The notes under the pieces are model-generated. The model made no database searches. It saw only the letters and a list, made by a program, of their open reading frames with translations, and was not told the origin of the DNA. Both the position numbers and the translations under genes were made by a program. Below, one piece after another: positions 33,934 to 45,324 of a DNA stretch of 64,000 nt (its first letter is position 1; each line of letters begins with the position of its first letter). The DNA is from Platerodrilus igneus (Eukaryota; Arthropoda; Insecta; Coleoptera; Lycidae): positions 558,001-622,000 of the forward strand of contig JARFIW010001346.1 in the NCBI GenBank assembly GCA_036346225.1, written 5' to 3'.

Positions 33934-35777
33934 CAGGGTTGGGATAAAGTACGGAACCAAGTGAATATCTTTAAAACTAATAGAACGATATTTATGAAAC
34001 TTTGTAAATAAATGCAATGAGGCAAAATGCATCTGATATGATTTTTTTTGTTAATAATGTACTTCCTGTTTAGCCGGAAATGCCCTCAATTTTTTTTATT
34101 TAAATGGGACACCCTGTATATTTTTGCAGATCTTGATAGATCTTGTTATTTCGAATTCATATATACCAGGGTTAATGGAAATAATCTGTAGAAATAAGAT
34201 ACTAAAGCACTTTACATTTACTCAATAATAAATTTTATTTATAAGATTAACGAGAATGAGAATAATATTGAATTTAATTTAAACAAAATCATTTTAAATG
34301 TTCAAAATGCTCGCCGTTTACTTCCTGACAATATGCAAGTCTATTAATAAATTCCTGAATTACTCTTTCCAAGACTTCCCCATGGATGAGTTCACATTCA
34401 TCGATGATTCTTTGTTTCAATTTCTGCAGGGATGTTGGTCGTCTAACGTAAACATGTGATTTCAGGTAACCCCAAAGAAAGAAATCTAACGGACTGAGGT
34501 CTGGAGAACGAGCAGGCCACTCTACAAATCCTCTACGTCCAATCCATCGATTTGGAGAATTTGCATCTAAAAAATTCAAAACCCGTCTATCATAGTGAGA
34601 AAGCGCTCCATCTTTTTAAAACCAAACATTTTGTGGTAACGACCCATTTTGATGGAGTGCAGGAATAATTTGGTTATTTAGTAAATCTAAATACTTGTCA
34701 CCATTCAAGTTTCCGTCTATAAAAAATGGGCCTATAAGCCTATTTTCCCATCCAAACATTCAACTTTTGTGGATGTTGGATATGGGCTTTATAAATCCAA
34801 TGAGAATTCGCATTTGACCAATACCTTGAGTTATGGCGATTAACTGTTCCATTTAAACAAAAAGATGCCTCATCCGAAAACACTGCGTTATTTGCAAAAT
34901 GCTCGTCGACATTACAGATGTCCATCATTCGTTCGCAAAACTCCAGCCGTCGGTCAAAATCATCATCAGACCATTCTTGAACTAATTGTATTTTATACGG
35001 ATGATATTTTTCACTTTTTAATATCTTCCCTACAGAACGTCGACTTATACCGTGGTTTAGTGCCAAATCTGTGGTAGAAGTTTGAGGTGATTCCTTTAAT
35101 TCAATAGCAATGTTTTGTCTAATAGCTTCGTTCGTTGCGGTCTGTGGTCTTCCAGTTTTTGGCAAATTTTTGACCATCTCTGTTGCATTAAAACGTTGTA
35201 ATGTTTTAGTAAATGTTGAACGTGATATAGGATTTCTTTCATGATGCAAATCATTAAAAATATGACAAACTTCTTCCCTAGTTCTAACACGATCGCCAAA
35301 ACCAATTATCATTAATATTTCAATTTGATCTTTCTCACTTAAATGTACCATTTTTAACCGTACAATTTATTACCGTAAATTACAATTAGCTTGACAGTTT
35401 GTCTTGACATTTTTCCAACAGCTACTTTACTAAACAGTACACGTTTAATACAAAGTAAACATCAATTTGCCAATCTAAATGGTTTTTATTCTAATGCGTA
35501 AAAACTTAAAAGTGATTGTACTAAAGTGCTTTAGTGTCTCGTTTTTACAGATTATTTCCATTAACCCCGGTATGTATGAATTCGAAATAACAAGATCTAT
35601 CAAGATCTGCAAAAATATACAGGGTGTCCCATTTAAATAAAAAAAATTGAGGGCATTTCCGGCTAAACCGGAAGTACATTATTAACACAAACATTGCATT
35701 TATCTACAAAGTTTCATAAATATCGTCCTTTTCATTTTAAAGATATTCACTTGGTTCCATACTTTATCCCAACCCTG
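33934..35777 (-). mobile_element. DD41D mariner-family transposon with long TIRs
   Basis: 1844 bp, bounded by TA-CAGGGTTGGGATAAAGT and ACTTTATCCCAACCCTG-TA. Terminal inverted repeats are about 290 bp. Inside each arm is a second terminus-like string, ACAGGGTGTCCCATTTAAAT. The TA duplication is confirmed by the empty site in the other LTR of element A. Transposase is on the minus strand with a frameshift and a stop. Confidence 0.9.
34289..35351 (-). pseudogene. DD41D mariner transposase, two lesions
   Basis: The N-terminal frame (34740-35351) holds a paired-like helix-turn-helix region (SRSTFTKTLQRF; GRPQTATNEAIRQNI; GISRRSVGKILKSEKYHPYKIQL) and VFSDEASFCLNG with the first catalytic Asp. A frameshift near 34740 and a TAA stop near 34619 separate it from KDGALSHYD (second Asp) and WPARSPDLSPLDFFLWGYLKSHVY (third Asp, 41 residues later). 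That spacing is the DD41D signature. It ends FEHLK with a stop. All three catalytic Asp survive, but the frame is broken. Confidence 0.9.
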
Positions 35778-36129
35778 TATACAAGAACTTGAAATAACTT
35801 TATTACATATCTGCAAATTAAGGTAATAGTTTTATTTCTGAAATTCTAGTTACAATGTTTAAGTGTTAAAGAAACACAGCTATGTTTATCTACGTCTTTC
35901 CTTAAGAAGATTATTTTTTTGTTTGACGTAGTGGCGCCCTAAAATTGTTCAAAGACAGGTTAATTAATGGAAAAGACCCCTCCCCTATCTCATGCCTCCG
36001 CAGGGATAGACCCCGAGACTAGTCCGCGAGCTTATATAATTCTTTTTGGAAACACTGCTTGACTGTATGTCATCTTAATTGAAGCCACTCTCTGCGTTAT
36101 ATTAACCAAAAAGTAAAAATTTTATAACA

Positions 36130-36848
36130 GCCTGTTGCTGTCATTGTCAAAGTTCTTCCGGATGCTGTTTGTTCTTGTAAGATTGATGAAATTCTGTCTG
36201 GTGCTGCTTCTTTTTTTCATGTTGATAAACTTCATTCGAGTCCTTTATCTAACATTGACGAAGTTCTATTTTATACTGTTTGTTCTTGTAACGTTGATGA
36301 ACTTCTACCCGATTCTGTTCCTTTAGGTAATATGGTTGAAGTGTTATTGGATTCTGCTCCTTTTCCTAAGGCTGATGTTTTTACAGCCAATACTATTCTC
36401 TTTCATAACTGTGATACTTCTAGTCCTTTATCTAACGTCGTTGAAATTTTATCTACTTCTGTCTCTCTATCTCACGTAACTGAAGTGTGCCCTGCTTGTG
36501 TTTCTTTTCGTACGGTTGATCCTCGTACAGCTAATACTTTTTCTCTTTCTACCGTGGATATTCTGACAACCCAGGATGTTTCCTTTTCTACCGTTGACTT
36601 TCTTACCTCCAACCCTAACAACAAATAACTTTCTTCCTTAATTCGTTTTGAGTCTTCTAAACTGCCCTCGCCACCTCCTATACCGCATGCTACAACTACT
36701 ACACCCCCTGCTGTTCCTGTTTTGTGGAAAACTTTCCATCAAAGGCAGAAATTTGTTTATATCGATTCCCAACCGGAAGAGATATGTTGGCAAAGACCTA
36801 ATGTCCTTGATCTTGCTTCATTTTCCTTCTGGCAGCGTAAACGTCTGA
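36130..36848 (+). pseudogene. Element B repetitive frame, second part
   Basis: After element A the sequence resumes with repeated units of the type VDELLPDSVPL / VVEILSTSVSLSHVTEV / STVDILTTQDVSFSTVDFLT. Then comes PSPPPIPHATTTTPPAVPV and a segment ending ...EEICWQRPNVLDL. These extend the Ser/Val/Leu-rich repeats seen before 22254. No enzyme motif; function unknown. Several frames are needed to read it. Confidence 0.5.
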
Positions 36849-36984
36849 AGCACAATATCTAGTCGTCGCGCCCGTTTCTTATGCCGACTTTGCTCTCTTT
36901 AGGTTTTGATTTCTGGACTTTAAGTTTTCATTTTATTTACTTCATTGTTTTGCTAGGTTTTCTTTCGTTTTTTTGCTTTTTCTT

Positions 36985-37665
36985 ACCTCGTGTGGGTCCG
37001 GGAATAGAATAGTCCCATGGTACGACCTGCCTGTTGTAAGAGGCGACTACAGTGGTCCAACACATACACACACACATACACATACACACTTTATATAAGT
37101 TCAATCCATACCCATACACTTTATACACACACACACACACATACACCCACACATTTCATAAACACACAGTTCTACTTGGTTCTCCTTTCTTCCGTTCTCT
37201 TCTTGGTTCTTCTTTCTTTTGTTCTCTCCTTGTACTCCTTGACCCCGTGTGGATCCGGGAATAGAGTAGCCCCATGGTACGACCTGCCTGTCGTAAGAGA
37301 CGACTACAGACGTTCAACATATACACACACACACACACACACTTTATAAACGTCCCATTTATACGCACACACTTTATACACACACACATACACCCACACA
37401 TTTCATTAACACACAGTTTTACTTGGTTCTCCTTTCTTCCGTTCTCTCCTGGTACTCCTTGAACCCATATGGGTCCGGGAATAGAATAGCCCCATGGTAC
37501 GACCTGCCTGTCGTAAGAGGCGACTACAGCGGTTCAACACAACACATACACACATGCACGTTTATAATCGCACAACACATACACACACACTTCTTACTCA
37601 CCCACACACACATGCACGCACACACCTACTCATACATAACTACACTGGGATTCTGTTTCGTTTTC
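36985..37665 (+). repeat. Three tandem units of about 230 bp with (CA)n
   Basis: Each unit starts GGGTCCGGGAATAGARTAG, continues CCATGGTACGACCTGCC and GTAAGAGGCGACTACAG, and ends in a (CACACA)n stretch with TTTATA.. and CACATTTCAT. Unit starts are near 36992, 37251 and 37473. The first two are followed by TTCTACTTGGTTCTCCTTTC. The GTAAGAGGCGACTA block is one I associate with dispersed insect repeats. His/Thr-rich peptides readable here are artefacts. Confidence 0.8.
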
Positions 37666-38426
37666 TTTTGTACGATTTTAGTTTTTTTTGGGCTTTGTAT
37701 TTGGTGCATTTTTTTTCTCGTTCCACTTTCCTTTCCCTATTCTTTTGCTGGTCTTTTTTGCTGTCGGTCTCTATTCCGATTGTGTTTCATCTATCCGCTC
37801 CTGTGGTAGGTGCTTTCTAGTCCGTTTTTTGTTTTTTGGAAACCACGACTTAGTCGACTTTAGGACTACTTAGCCTTTCTTTTCTTCGGTTTTGGCTACC
37901 ACAGTTGGTAGTACATCATTTCCTTTTTACTAGCTCTCTTTTTCTCGTTCTTCCTTGTTGTCCCTTTGTTTACTTGAGGCTTGACTTTTGGGTCCTGTTT
38001 TGGCGTACACTGTTGGTTTTCTTCCTCGTTCCTTTTCTCTTGAAGTTGATAACCTTCCCCGTTTCTTTACTAGAGATATCCATCCTCTGACGACTTTTTT
38101 CCAGTGTCCATGCCAATCCATCTTAGTCCTTGTTGCTTGTTTCCCTTCCTTCCTTCCTTTTTCTTCCTCTTCTATAATTGGTTCTTTGAGCCGGACGAGA
38201 GTTTTTTTTTTTATTTTGGGGTGTTTCTTTTTTTCCTTTTTCTGTTTTCTTTTTGTTTCGTTTTTGTGACGAACTTTCTTTTAGTTCTTAAGCGATTTTT
38301 TTTGTTTGAATTTCTGTTTCTTTTTCTCTTTGGGGGTTTTCCTCTTTGGTTTTTTTGGTCCTGCCCACTCTCGTACTTTTATTTTCCTACCCCGATCTGT
38401 TAATTTTGCTGGGGGGGGGGGGGATT
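37666..38426 (+). other. T-rich low-complexity 3' end of element B
   Basis: Strongly T-rich plus strand ending in TTTTGCTG(G)13 just before the 3' LTR. The G run is a plausible polypurine tract. Hydrophobic (Phe/Leu) frames here reflect composition. Confidence 0.6.
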
Positions 38427-39440
38427 TGTTACGTCGTTTCAACAATTAATAATAAACACGCTCTCGAATAAATTCCTTAACTCAGATTCTTCTTTCTTTT
38501 ACAACGAAAATATTCTATAAATTAAATAGTCTATGCCTTGTTCTAGGTATCCCGCAATTTTCTAAATTCTTCAATAACATCCTGTTTACAATAATAAACA
38601 CGCTTTCTACAAATTTTTATTTTGAAATTATTTATTTCGAAACGACAAGTTTATGCTATAATTAAATAGTCTATGCCCTGTTTTAGGTAACCTTCAATTT
38701 GTTAAACCTTCCGATAGCGTATAATTGCCTTTTATGTGTGTTCCATCTAAACATTCGTCTACATAGTGTATTGAACTATCCGATAAAACCGTGTTTTCCT
38801 GTTTAACCGCGCTTCGATAAGCTAGAATTTGCAGTTCGAATTCGTGTAGTTTGAACCATTGATGTATTTGATTCTACAGCTGTACGTCGACGTGTTTCCT
38901 ACATTTTATTCGTCTCCGTATTTCAAAAAGCGATGCACGTTTTTCTGTTCAACAACTAGGAGGTGTCTTGCGTGTATTCGGTGAATTTCCCCGCGCGTAC
39001 CCATTCTAATCAGATTCTCTTTTTAGCTTTTTGTAGCTGGAGGCCAAATGGGCTCTTTCTTTATGTAGAACAACTACTTTTGTCCGTAGACCGCTGCTGC
39101 AATTATGGTAGCAGAGTAAATGTATGCAGACTCGCCCCCGACGACTTGCGAGCTAATTATCAGGACACCTACAGGTATGCAACGAGATGTGCACTTCGTA
39201 TCTAGATTCCTACATTGTCCATATAATATAATTGTTGGCTGTAAAATAGTAACGCTTAATTTATTTTCTTTTTGCTTGTTTGTACAGAATCCTTTATTTA
39301 TTTTTATGTGTTAATAAGTAATCGTGGGCCATGTGTTTTTTTTTTGTTTATTTTTGGTATGTAGGCGAATCCCTCCACTCTCCGCGTCTGGTAGTTAGCC
39401 TGGTATCTACTTTTTTTCGGCTACGTCTAGGTACGTAACA
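38427..39440 (+). repeat. Element B 3' LTR
   Basis: It starts TGTTACGTCG and ends GGTACGTAACA, giving a short terminal inversion. It lacks the about 370-bp block present in the 5' LTR. The Jockey element begins immediately after it. Confidence 0.85.
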
Positions 39441-39463
39441 AAATCTTTTCCCTATCGTCGTCA

Positions 39464-40130
39464 ATGGCCAATAGCTCACAAACCCTTAACAACATTAAAA
39501 TACTTAATTGGAATGCCAATGGAGTGCAAGCTCAACGTTTACTCTTAATAGCCTTCCTAGCCTGACACAATATTGATATAACCTGCATCAGTGAAACCCA
39601 CTTTGCTAACCAAGAAAAATTTTAAATAGCCGGTTATCAAATATACAGACAGGACAGACAAGCCAGAGTAGTATGGGGTGGAGTAGCTGTCCTAGTCAAA
39701 AATCAAATCTCTCATCCCGCCGATGTACCTTATACTGAAAACCTAGAAATAGTAATAATAGAACTAAACCTTACTAGAAACCAAAAAGTTAATCTCAATA
39801 GCGTATACAAACAGCCTAACAAAAAGCTATTGAAAGATGATATCCGAACAATCTTTAATACAAATGAGCCAACTTTACTAATTGGTAATCTTAATAGCAA
39901 GAACACCGTATGGGGATGCCGCTAAACCAACCCAAATGGTAACAAACTAAACGAAATTGCTGTCAATCCAATTCACCAAACAGTCTATATAGAATTGGAT
40001 TCATCACGTGCCTGTTATAATCTCCAAGCCGAGCCTATAAAAAACATTTACAAAGCAAGATTCATTAACGGAATAGTCAACTGGTGACGCTTTAAAGATA
40101 CACTTGATACAAAGCTAATACTTCAACCAT
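39464..40130 (+). pseudogene. Jockey-type AP endonuclease domain
   Basis: ATG at 39464 opens KILNWNANGVQAQ (the catalytic Asn region), then CISETHFAN (catalytic Glu), GGVAVLVKN, LEIVIIELN and LLIGNLNSKNTVWGC (GDLNAKH-type motif, with Asp changed to Asn). In-frame stops lie near 39563 and 39625. The order and motifs are those of Jockey-clade endonucleases that nick the target. Confidence 0.8.
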
Positions 40131-40619
40131 TAACAACCATTACAGAAATAGACCAACAGGTCTCACAATAACTGTAACAATTAGAGACACTATTCAACTT
40201 TCAACAATCTCTCAGACCAAATCAAAGCCAAATGATACTCACGTAACTCTTAATTCTATTACTCAATTAATTCATCAAAAGGACAGAGTTAGTCACGAGT
40301 GGCAAAGGACTAGAGATCCTACTACAAAAATTTCATGAATAATCTATCGCATCGAATCAGGCGAGAATTAGATGTCCATAGAATTAACCAATACCAGAAA
40401 CACATACGAAGATTAGAAACACAATACCCTGGACTATGGAAAACAACCAAAAAAATACTGCGTAAAATAGAACAAATTCCTTCACTGCATGTTAATAATG
40501 TATAACTCCACACAGATGAAGAAAAATGTACTGCATTTGCTGAATATCTTGAAACAGCATTTGGACCACAAAAACATCCACAACCTATGTTCTCAATATA
40601 ATTCTAAATCATGTAGAAT

Positions 40620-41989
40620 CTCACATGCCACAAATAAATTTAGAAATTTGACCGACGTCACCCAAAGAAATAGCCGCTCTAATAAAAATGCTGCATATAA
40701 AGAAGGCCAGGCCATGATAAAATAACAAATATAATACTGAAAAACTCGAGCAAAAAATTGCACGCCCATCTAGCTTATTTAATGCCTGTTTAAGGATGGG
40801 ATATTTTCCACAAACTTGGCAGCACTCTCTTGTACTTAAGTTTCCAAAGCCTAGCAAAAATCACACATTAGTAACTGGATTCAGACCTATTAGCCTTCTT
40901 CCCATGATGGGTAAACTTCTGGAAAAGATTATTCATACCAGACTGTTTGAAGAAATCGCAAGTCAAAATATAATTCCAACCTTCCAGTTTGATTTCAAAC
41001 AACAACACTCGACTTGCGAAAGAATATGCTGTGACCCTGTTCCTTGACCTAGCCCAGGCTTTTGATAGCGTGTGGCATTATGGACTAAAGTACAAAATAA
41101 CTAATCTTTACATACCTGAATATCTCAAAGACATATTATTCTCATTTCTCAATGATAGAACCTTTCAGATCACCATAAACAACTCAATCTCAACAATCAG
41201 AAAAATAGAAACAGGAGTTCCTCAAGAGAGTGTTTTGGGACCATTACTTTTTAACATTTTCACTCGCAACATTCCAACCACACAGGCAGACATCTTCATG
41301 TTTGTAGACGATACAGCAATCTTTCAAGGGAACAAGACTTACACAATACAATAACTAAACTACAACAGGCAACCAACATAGTAATAAATTATTTTAACAA
41401 ATGGAATCTTATTATTAACAACGATAAATATGTAGCTAAAATGCTTACTCTACGACGTGTAAACAACCCACCAACAATCAACATAAACTACAATATGATA
41501 AATTGGAAAGCCAACGACGAGTGTGTTAAATACATAGGAGTATATTTGGACATCAGACTAACCTCGTGAATGCACATTATAAAGAAACTCAATGAAGGTT
41601 ACACTAGATTAACACAACTATATGCAATTATAAACAGGGAGTCAGCACTAAAATTTAAATATACAATACTCCTCTATAAATCACTAATTCACCCTTTAGT
41701 AACCTACACCTGTGTTATCTGGGGAAACTCTTCAGCGACTAATATAAATAAATTACAAGTGCTACAAAATAAAATCCTATGTATAACAGTAAATGCAGAG
41801 TGGTATATTACAAATAAACAACTACACCAGGAACTCGGATTGTCAACAGTGTCAGAATTCATTAAAAAGCTAACAACTCATCACTACAGGAAACTGGAAC
41901 AATGTCCCAGTACAGAACTTTTTAACCTAGGCCGTCTTAACATCCATACCAGGCTGAAGAGGAAGTTACCACAAGATATTTATCTGTAA
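40620..41989 (+). pseudogene. Jockey-type reverse transcriptase and C-terminal region
   Basis: Fragments in changing frames: PTSPKEIAALIK; FNACLRMGYFPQTWQHSLVL; TGFRPISLLPMMGKLLEKI; LFLDLAQAFDSVWH (first catalytic Asp); VPQESVLGPLLFNIF; MFVDDTAIF (FVDD instead of the usual FADD); then LYKSLIHPLVTYTCVIWGNS and LQVLQNKILCITVNA. At least three frameshifts (near 41030, 41350 and 41560). Not functional. Confidence 0.85.
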
Positions 41990-42178
41990 CACAACGTACT
42001 AAATATTATTATCTGCAACAAATAATTCGTGTCACTCACAATAAATAGCTATGTAATGTTAGGGAACCTATCGTTCTAGATAGGCCCCACTAGCTACTAA
42101 TGTTAAAACTCAGATTACAAATCTGTCTTGTATAACAACTTGTTATTGTTGATCAGGCATTACTAAAATAAATAAATA

Positions 42179-43286
42179 CGCCCATCTCCTAATTAAATTT
42201 CCGACTCCATATACATGTTTTTCCCTTCTTTTAAAAATAATTTACCAATAAATGCTTTTGAAAATCCAAGTCGTATTTCATTTGTATTTAAATTTCTAAT
42301 ATTATACAGCAATTTACTTCATTAACTCCATTAAAGCAACTTCATTATTTTACTTCCAATCTGAGTTGTTTATATTTTAATAAAAATTACTTTGGATGTC
42401 GAGCGTTATACTTCATAACTTTAAAACATATTGTTCTTAAATATTTTAATGTGAACTTATACTTTATTCATTGAAAAAAGTTTTTGTAATTGACCTAAAG
42501 AAAGACAGTCGGTAGCTAATCGACAAACAGACAATTGGTAACTGATCCCCTTCTTGATTATTTTTTGGTTTATATAATATCAACGTTTTGATGTCATAAA
42601 CTCTGGAACATTCGATAATTTTCTGGTTGATGTCAACTTAAAATAAGAAGATTTTTAATTATGAGGAGTGTTTTGTGGATTCTGCAAGTATTATTTTTAT
42701 ATTTATTTGTAACTGATATTAGAGTATTTGTATCTAGTTTAAGATAATTTTTTTAGTGTAAAGGATTTTTACCACGAGTTTGTGTTCAGAGTTTGAAATA
42801 CTCTGACATTTTAATAGATTATCTGTCAAGGATTTTTTTGGCCAAACAAACCTTACAAGCGTGGAAATAAGTTACAACCAGGTAAATCATCCTCAATAGA
42901 AGAAGTTTAATTCTGTAAATATAAAATAAAGTAAGGAACATTTAATTTATACGTCTTAAAGATTATTTTATGTTTGAAAGAAACGATGTTCCAAATGCTT
43001 CTGTATGAGAGAAAATATTTTATACTGTATAAATACTTTGTGATATTGCTGTCCTTTATTTCATTTTGAAAACTCCGTTAATTCCGCTGAGCTAGCCGGG
43101 CAAAGTTAAAAAAAAAAGAAGGTAAGTGAACAATTTCAAGTTTACAAATTGCTGTATCTGTATCATAGCACTTTTTCAGTAACGCCTCAAAGCGAGGCCT
43201 TGTCACAGCACTCTTTCAGTGGCTCCACAACGTGTGGCCTTTTTGTTATCACCCTTTTAGTAATGCACCAAAACGAGGCGTTGTCA

Positions 43287-43291
<5 letters not shown>
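42179..43291 (-). repeat. LTR-like sequence ending at (TA)n, with tandem units
   Basis: The right end (43165-43290) holds about three diverged 47-bp units of the form CACTYTTTCAGTRRCKCCNCAAARCGAGGCCTTGTCA. A CTGAGCTAGCCGGGC block at 43085 is the reverse complement of the GGCTAGCTCAG landmark of the other (TA)n-linked LTRs. 42620-42865 matches 3470-3700 inverted. The left boundary is not determined and no ORF is present. Confidence 0.5.

Positions 43292-43322
<31 letters not shown>
43292..43322. repeat. (TA)n tract
   Basis: Abuts the LTR-like sequence on its left. Confidence 0.95.
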
Positions 43323-43327
<5 letters not shown>

Positions 43328-44124
43328 ATCTCATACACGCTCTTTTAAACGCGGGCGGGCTTGCATAATAATTTTTCACTCGCGTCCACCAAACACTTTT
43401 CAATCACTGTCCTATTGAAGTTACGTTGAACGCTTAAAAATAATATCCATACACCATGCTAGGTCTAGTTATTACTTGGCATACAAAATTTAAACATATC
43501 ATAAGCTTATCTTAGTTGTTGTGGAAGATTTTAATTTATGCGGCGTGTCTATAAATTGCGATTATAATAATTATTGTACTGATAATGTATACTTTTATCT
43601 ACCTATGATTTCTTGTGTGCCAATACACTCTAAAATATTGAATGATCTAGAATGAATGTCCACTGTTAATACACTAGCATAAGGTGCCGATCTCAGAAGT
43701 TACCAAATATATGATGAATTGCTGCGACTAATACGCTACACTGTTGCCAAGTCTCGGATGCAATAAGGTGCAGAATAATGTTTGAAATCGATTCAAATAT
43801 ACGCTTGTGTATATGCCCGCACTGCCTCTTATGGAGAATCGATTGAACTACAAGTATACATATTTTCCATGAAGCTACCAATGTTACATTCCGAGAAAAT
43901 AACGGTTGCTACTCTTATGAGAAGAGTTAGGAAAAAACCGACATTACCAAATAATAGAATTCGTTCACCCTCAGCTATAGAATTTTTATCATTTACGAAA
44001 ATTGGCAGAAAATCAAAATAACATAGGATTTCATTATTGCATTCGGTATATGGATGCAATAATTCGATGAATGCAACAACCAATGTAATTTGCAAATTGA
44101 TGGCTGCAATAATGATAGACAAAT

Positions 44125-44126
<2 letters not shown>
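43323..44126. other. Unassigned DNA
   Basis: Short frames on both strands (e.g. 43782-44021) have no recognisable domain. I see nothing else. Confidence 0.4.

Positions 44127-44169
<43 letters not shown>
44127..44169. repeat. (TA)n tract
   Basis: Left border of the PLE palindrome. Confidence 0.95.
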
Positions 44170-44172
<3 letters not shown>

Positions 44173-44251
44173 AGATTTTGTTTTGGTTCTTGGGATAAAG
44201 TCGCTCATAAATTAAACACAAAACATTAAATGTGTATCATTTGTATTAAAT

Positions 44252-44288
44252 CGTACGTTTCGGTGATAATTTACACTTAATCATCGAT
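44252..44288 (-). ncRNA. Hammerhead-like motif, left arm of the palindrome
   Basis: Minus strand: CGATGA (for CTGATGA), stem GTG/CAC, CGAAACGTA. The second box is complete but the first has lost a base. The matching site in the right arm (near 46325) is disrupted. Confidence 0.35.
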
Positions 44289-45324
44289 CTACATGAAAAA
44301 GTATATAAATAGGTAATTCATATAACAGGTAATATATGTTTAACTTACTTATTACTTGATAAAATTATTTTATGTATTCACCCATAATAAAAGTAACAGA
44401 AGGAAGCTTGTCATATTACTGATTAAAATTAAAATTAATTTTGAATGAAATGTCAGTTCACTTATTTGACAAAATGTAGGATCAAGGATGACATCAAACA
44501 ACAAATTATGACACTATTTGATTATATTTTTTATTTAAATAGTAGTGTGGTTTATTTGTAAAAATTTTTGTATGGTGGGTTGCATAAAAATAGTTAGATT
44601 TTAAAATCATATATTTTACAGGTGTAGTAAACAGGTTGACTTTTGACTTAAAAATTTTTTAGATAAAAGTAGAATTACTGTTGTAAATATATTCATTATA
44701 GTTAGTAATTATTTTCTGAATTAAAAGTGTATAAGGTATTTGATTGTAAATTCTGTATAAATTATTGATGTTTCATTGTATTGATGGAATTTTGTTTTGG
44801 TATTAATAAATGATTCTAAGAAAAGTCTTTTTGTAATTGCTTTCTATATCTAAAATTTGTCACATTATCATAATTGATTTGTGTTTTGTATTGTATAAAT
44901 GTATAGAAAGATGCACAAAGTTTTTAATTTTGCATCATTTTGTGTTGTGTTCATGGATTTATGAATGTTTGGTTTAAGGCTGTTAGAAGTCTTTATTATT
45001 GAATTTTATATACTAAATTTGCTAAATATATAGCTTTATTTGTGATTTTTGTTTATGTTATAGTAAAAAGTTTATTTCTTTCCATATGGACTTAGTATTT
45101 GAATTTATTATGTTAAAGTTTTTAGTTTTTTCATTTATGTGAATTTAATATACAGTAAGTTTTTGTACAATGATTAGATGATTTATTTTGATTTTAAATA
45201 TGATTGTTTAGTATATTTTATAGGTATTATACCATTCCATATATAGATGACAACAAAGACAATTAACATCATATTTAGGACTGAAACATATTCGGATTGT
45301 TAATGTCTTCATCATGATGAACCC

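Larger units (their letters stand above)
22255..36129 (+). mobile_element. Element A: Gypsy-like LTR retrotransposon nested in element B
   Basis: LTRs at 22255-23912 and 32657-36129 (the latter interrupted by a mariner) run TGTAACATTTCG...TTTATAACA. A Lys-type PBS follows the 5' LTR. The interior encodes gag, protease, the first residues of RT, and the C-terminal half of integrase; the rest of RT, RNase H and the integrase N-terminus are replaced by about 0.5 kb of other sequence. A purine-rich stretch (GGAGAGAGGCAGG) precedes the 3' LTR. A PLE copy is inserted in the 3' interior. TSD GCCT is present on both sides. Confidence 0.85.
32657..36129 (+). repeat. Element A 3' LTR, split by a mariner
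   Basis: 32657-33933 and 35778-36129 together match the 5' LTR (22255-23912) with scattered substitutions and small indels. The first base is G instead of T. Ends TTTATAACA, followed by the GCCT duplication. Confidence 0.9.
18818..39440 (+). mobile_element. Element B: Gypsy-like, gag-only LTR element hosting element A
   Basis: LTRs at 18818-20225 and 38427-39440 share long blocks such as TAAATTAAATAGTCTATGCC, CAACAACTAGGAG and GTTAGCCTGGTATCTAC. A Lys-type PBS follows the 5' LTR, and a poly-G polypurine-like tract precedes the 3' LTR. The interior holds a rearranged gag (20867-22250), continues after element A at 36130-36848, and ends in low-complexity DNA. No protease, RT or integrase is seen. 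Removing element A leaves about 6.7 kb. It was either non-autonomous or lost pol. Confidence 0.8.
39441..42178 (+). mobile_element. Jockey-type non-LTR retrotransposon, decayed
   Basis: It starts within 25 bp of the element B LTR and contains an apurinic-type endonuclease, reverse transcriptase and C-terminal region in order. It ends in an AAATAAATAAATA tail. No ORF1 (gag-like) is visible upstream, so it is 5'-truncated or was separated from ORF1. Many in-frame stops and shifts. Confidence 0.8.

Noticed and set aside
37017..37665. His/Thr-rich frames
   Set aside because: Translations of (CACACA)n; no protein resemblance.
36985..37665. CRISPR-like array
   Set aside because: Only three long units of about 230 bp with microsatellite between them, in a eukaryotic element; no spacer structure.
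37666..38403. Hydrophobic Phe/Leu-rich frames resembling membrane proteins
   Set aside because: Composition effect of a T-rich region.
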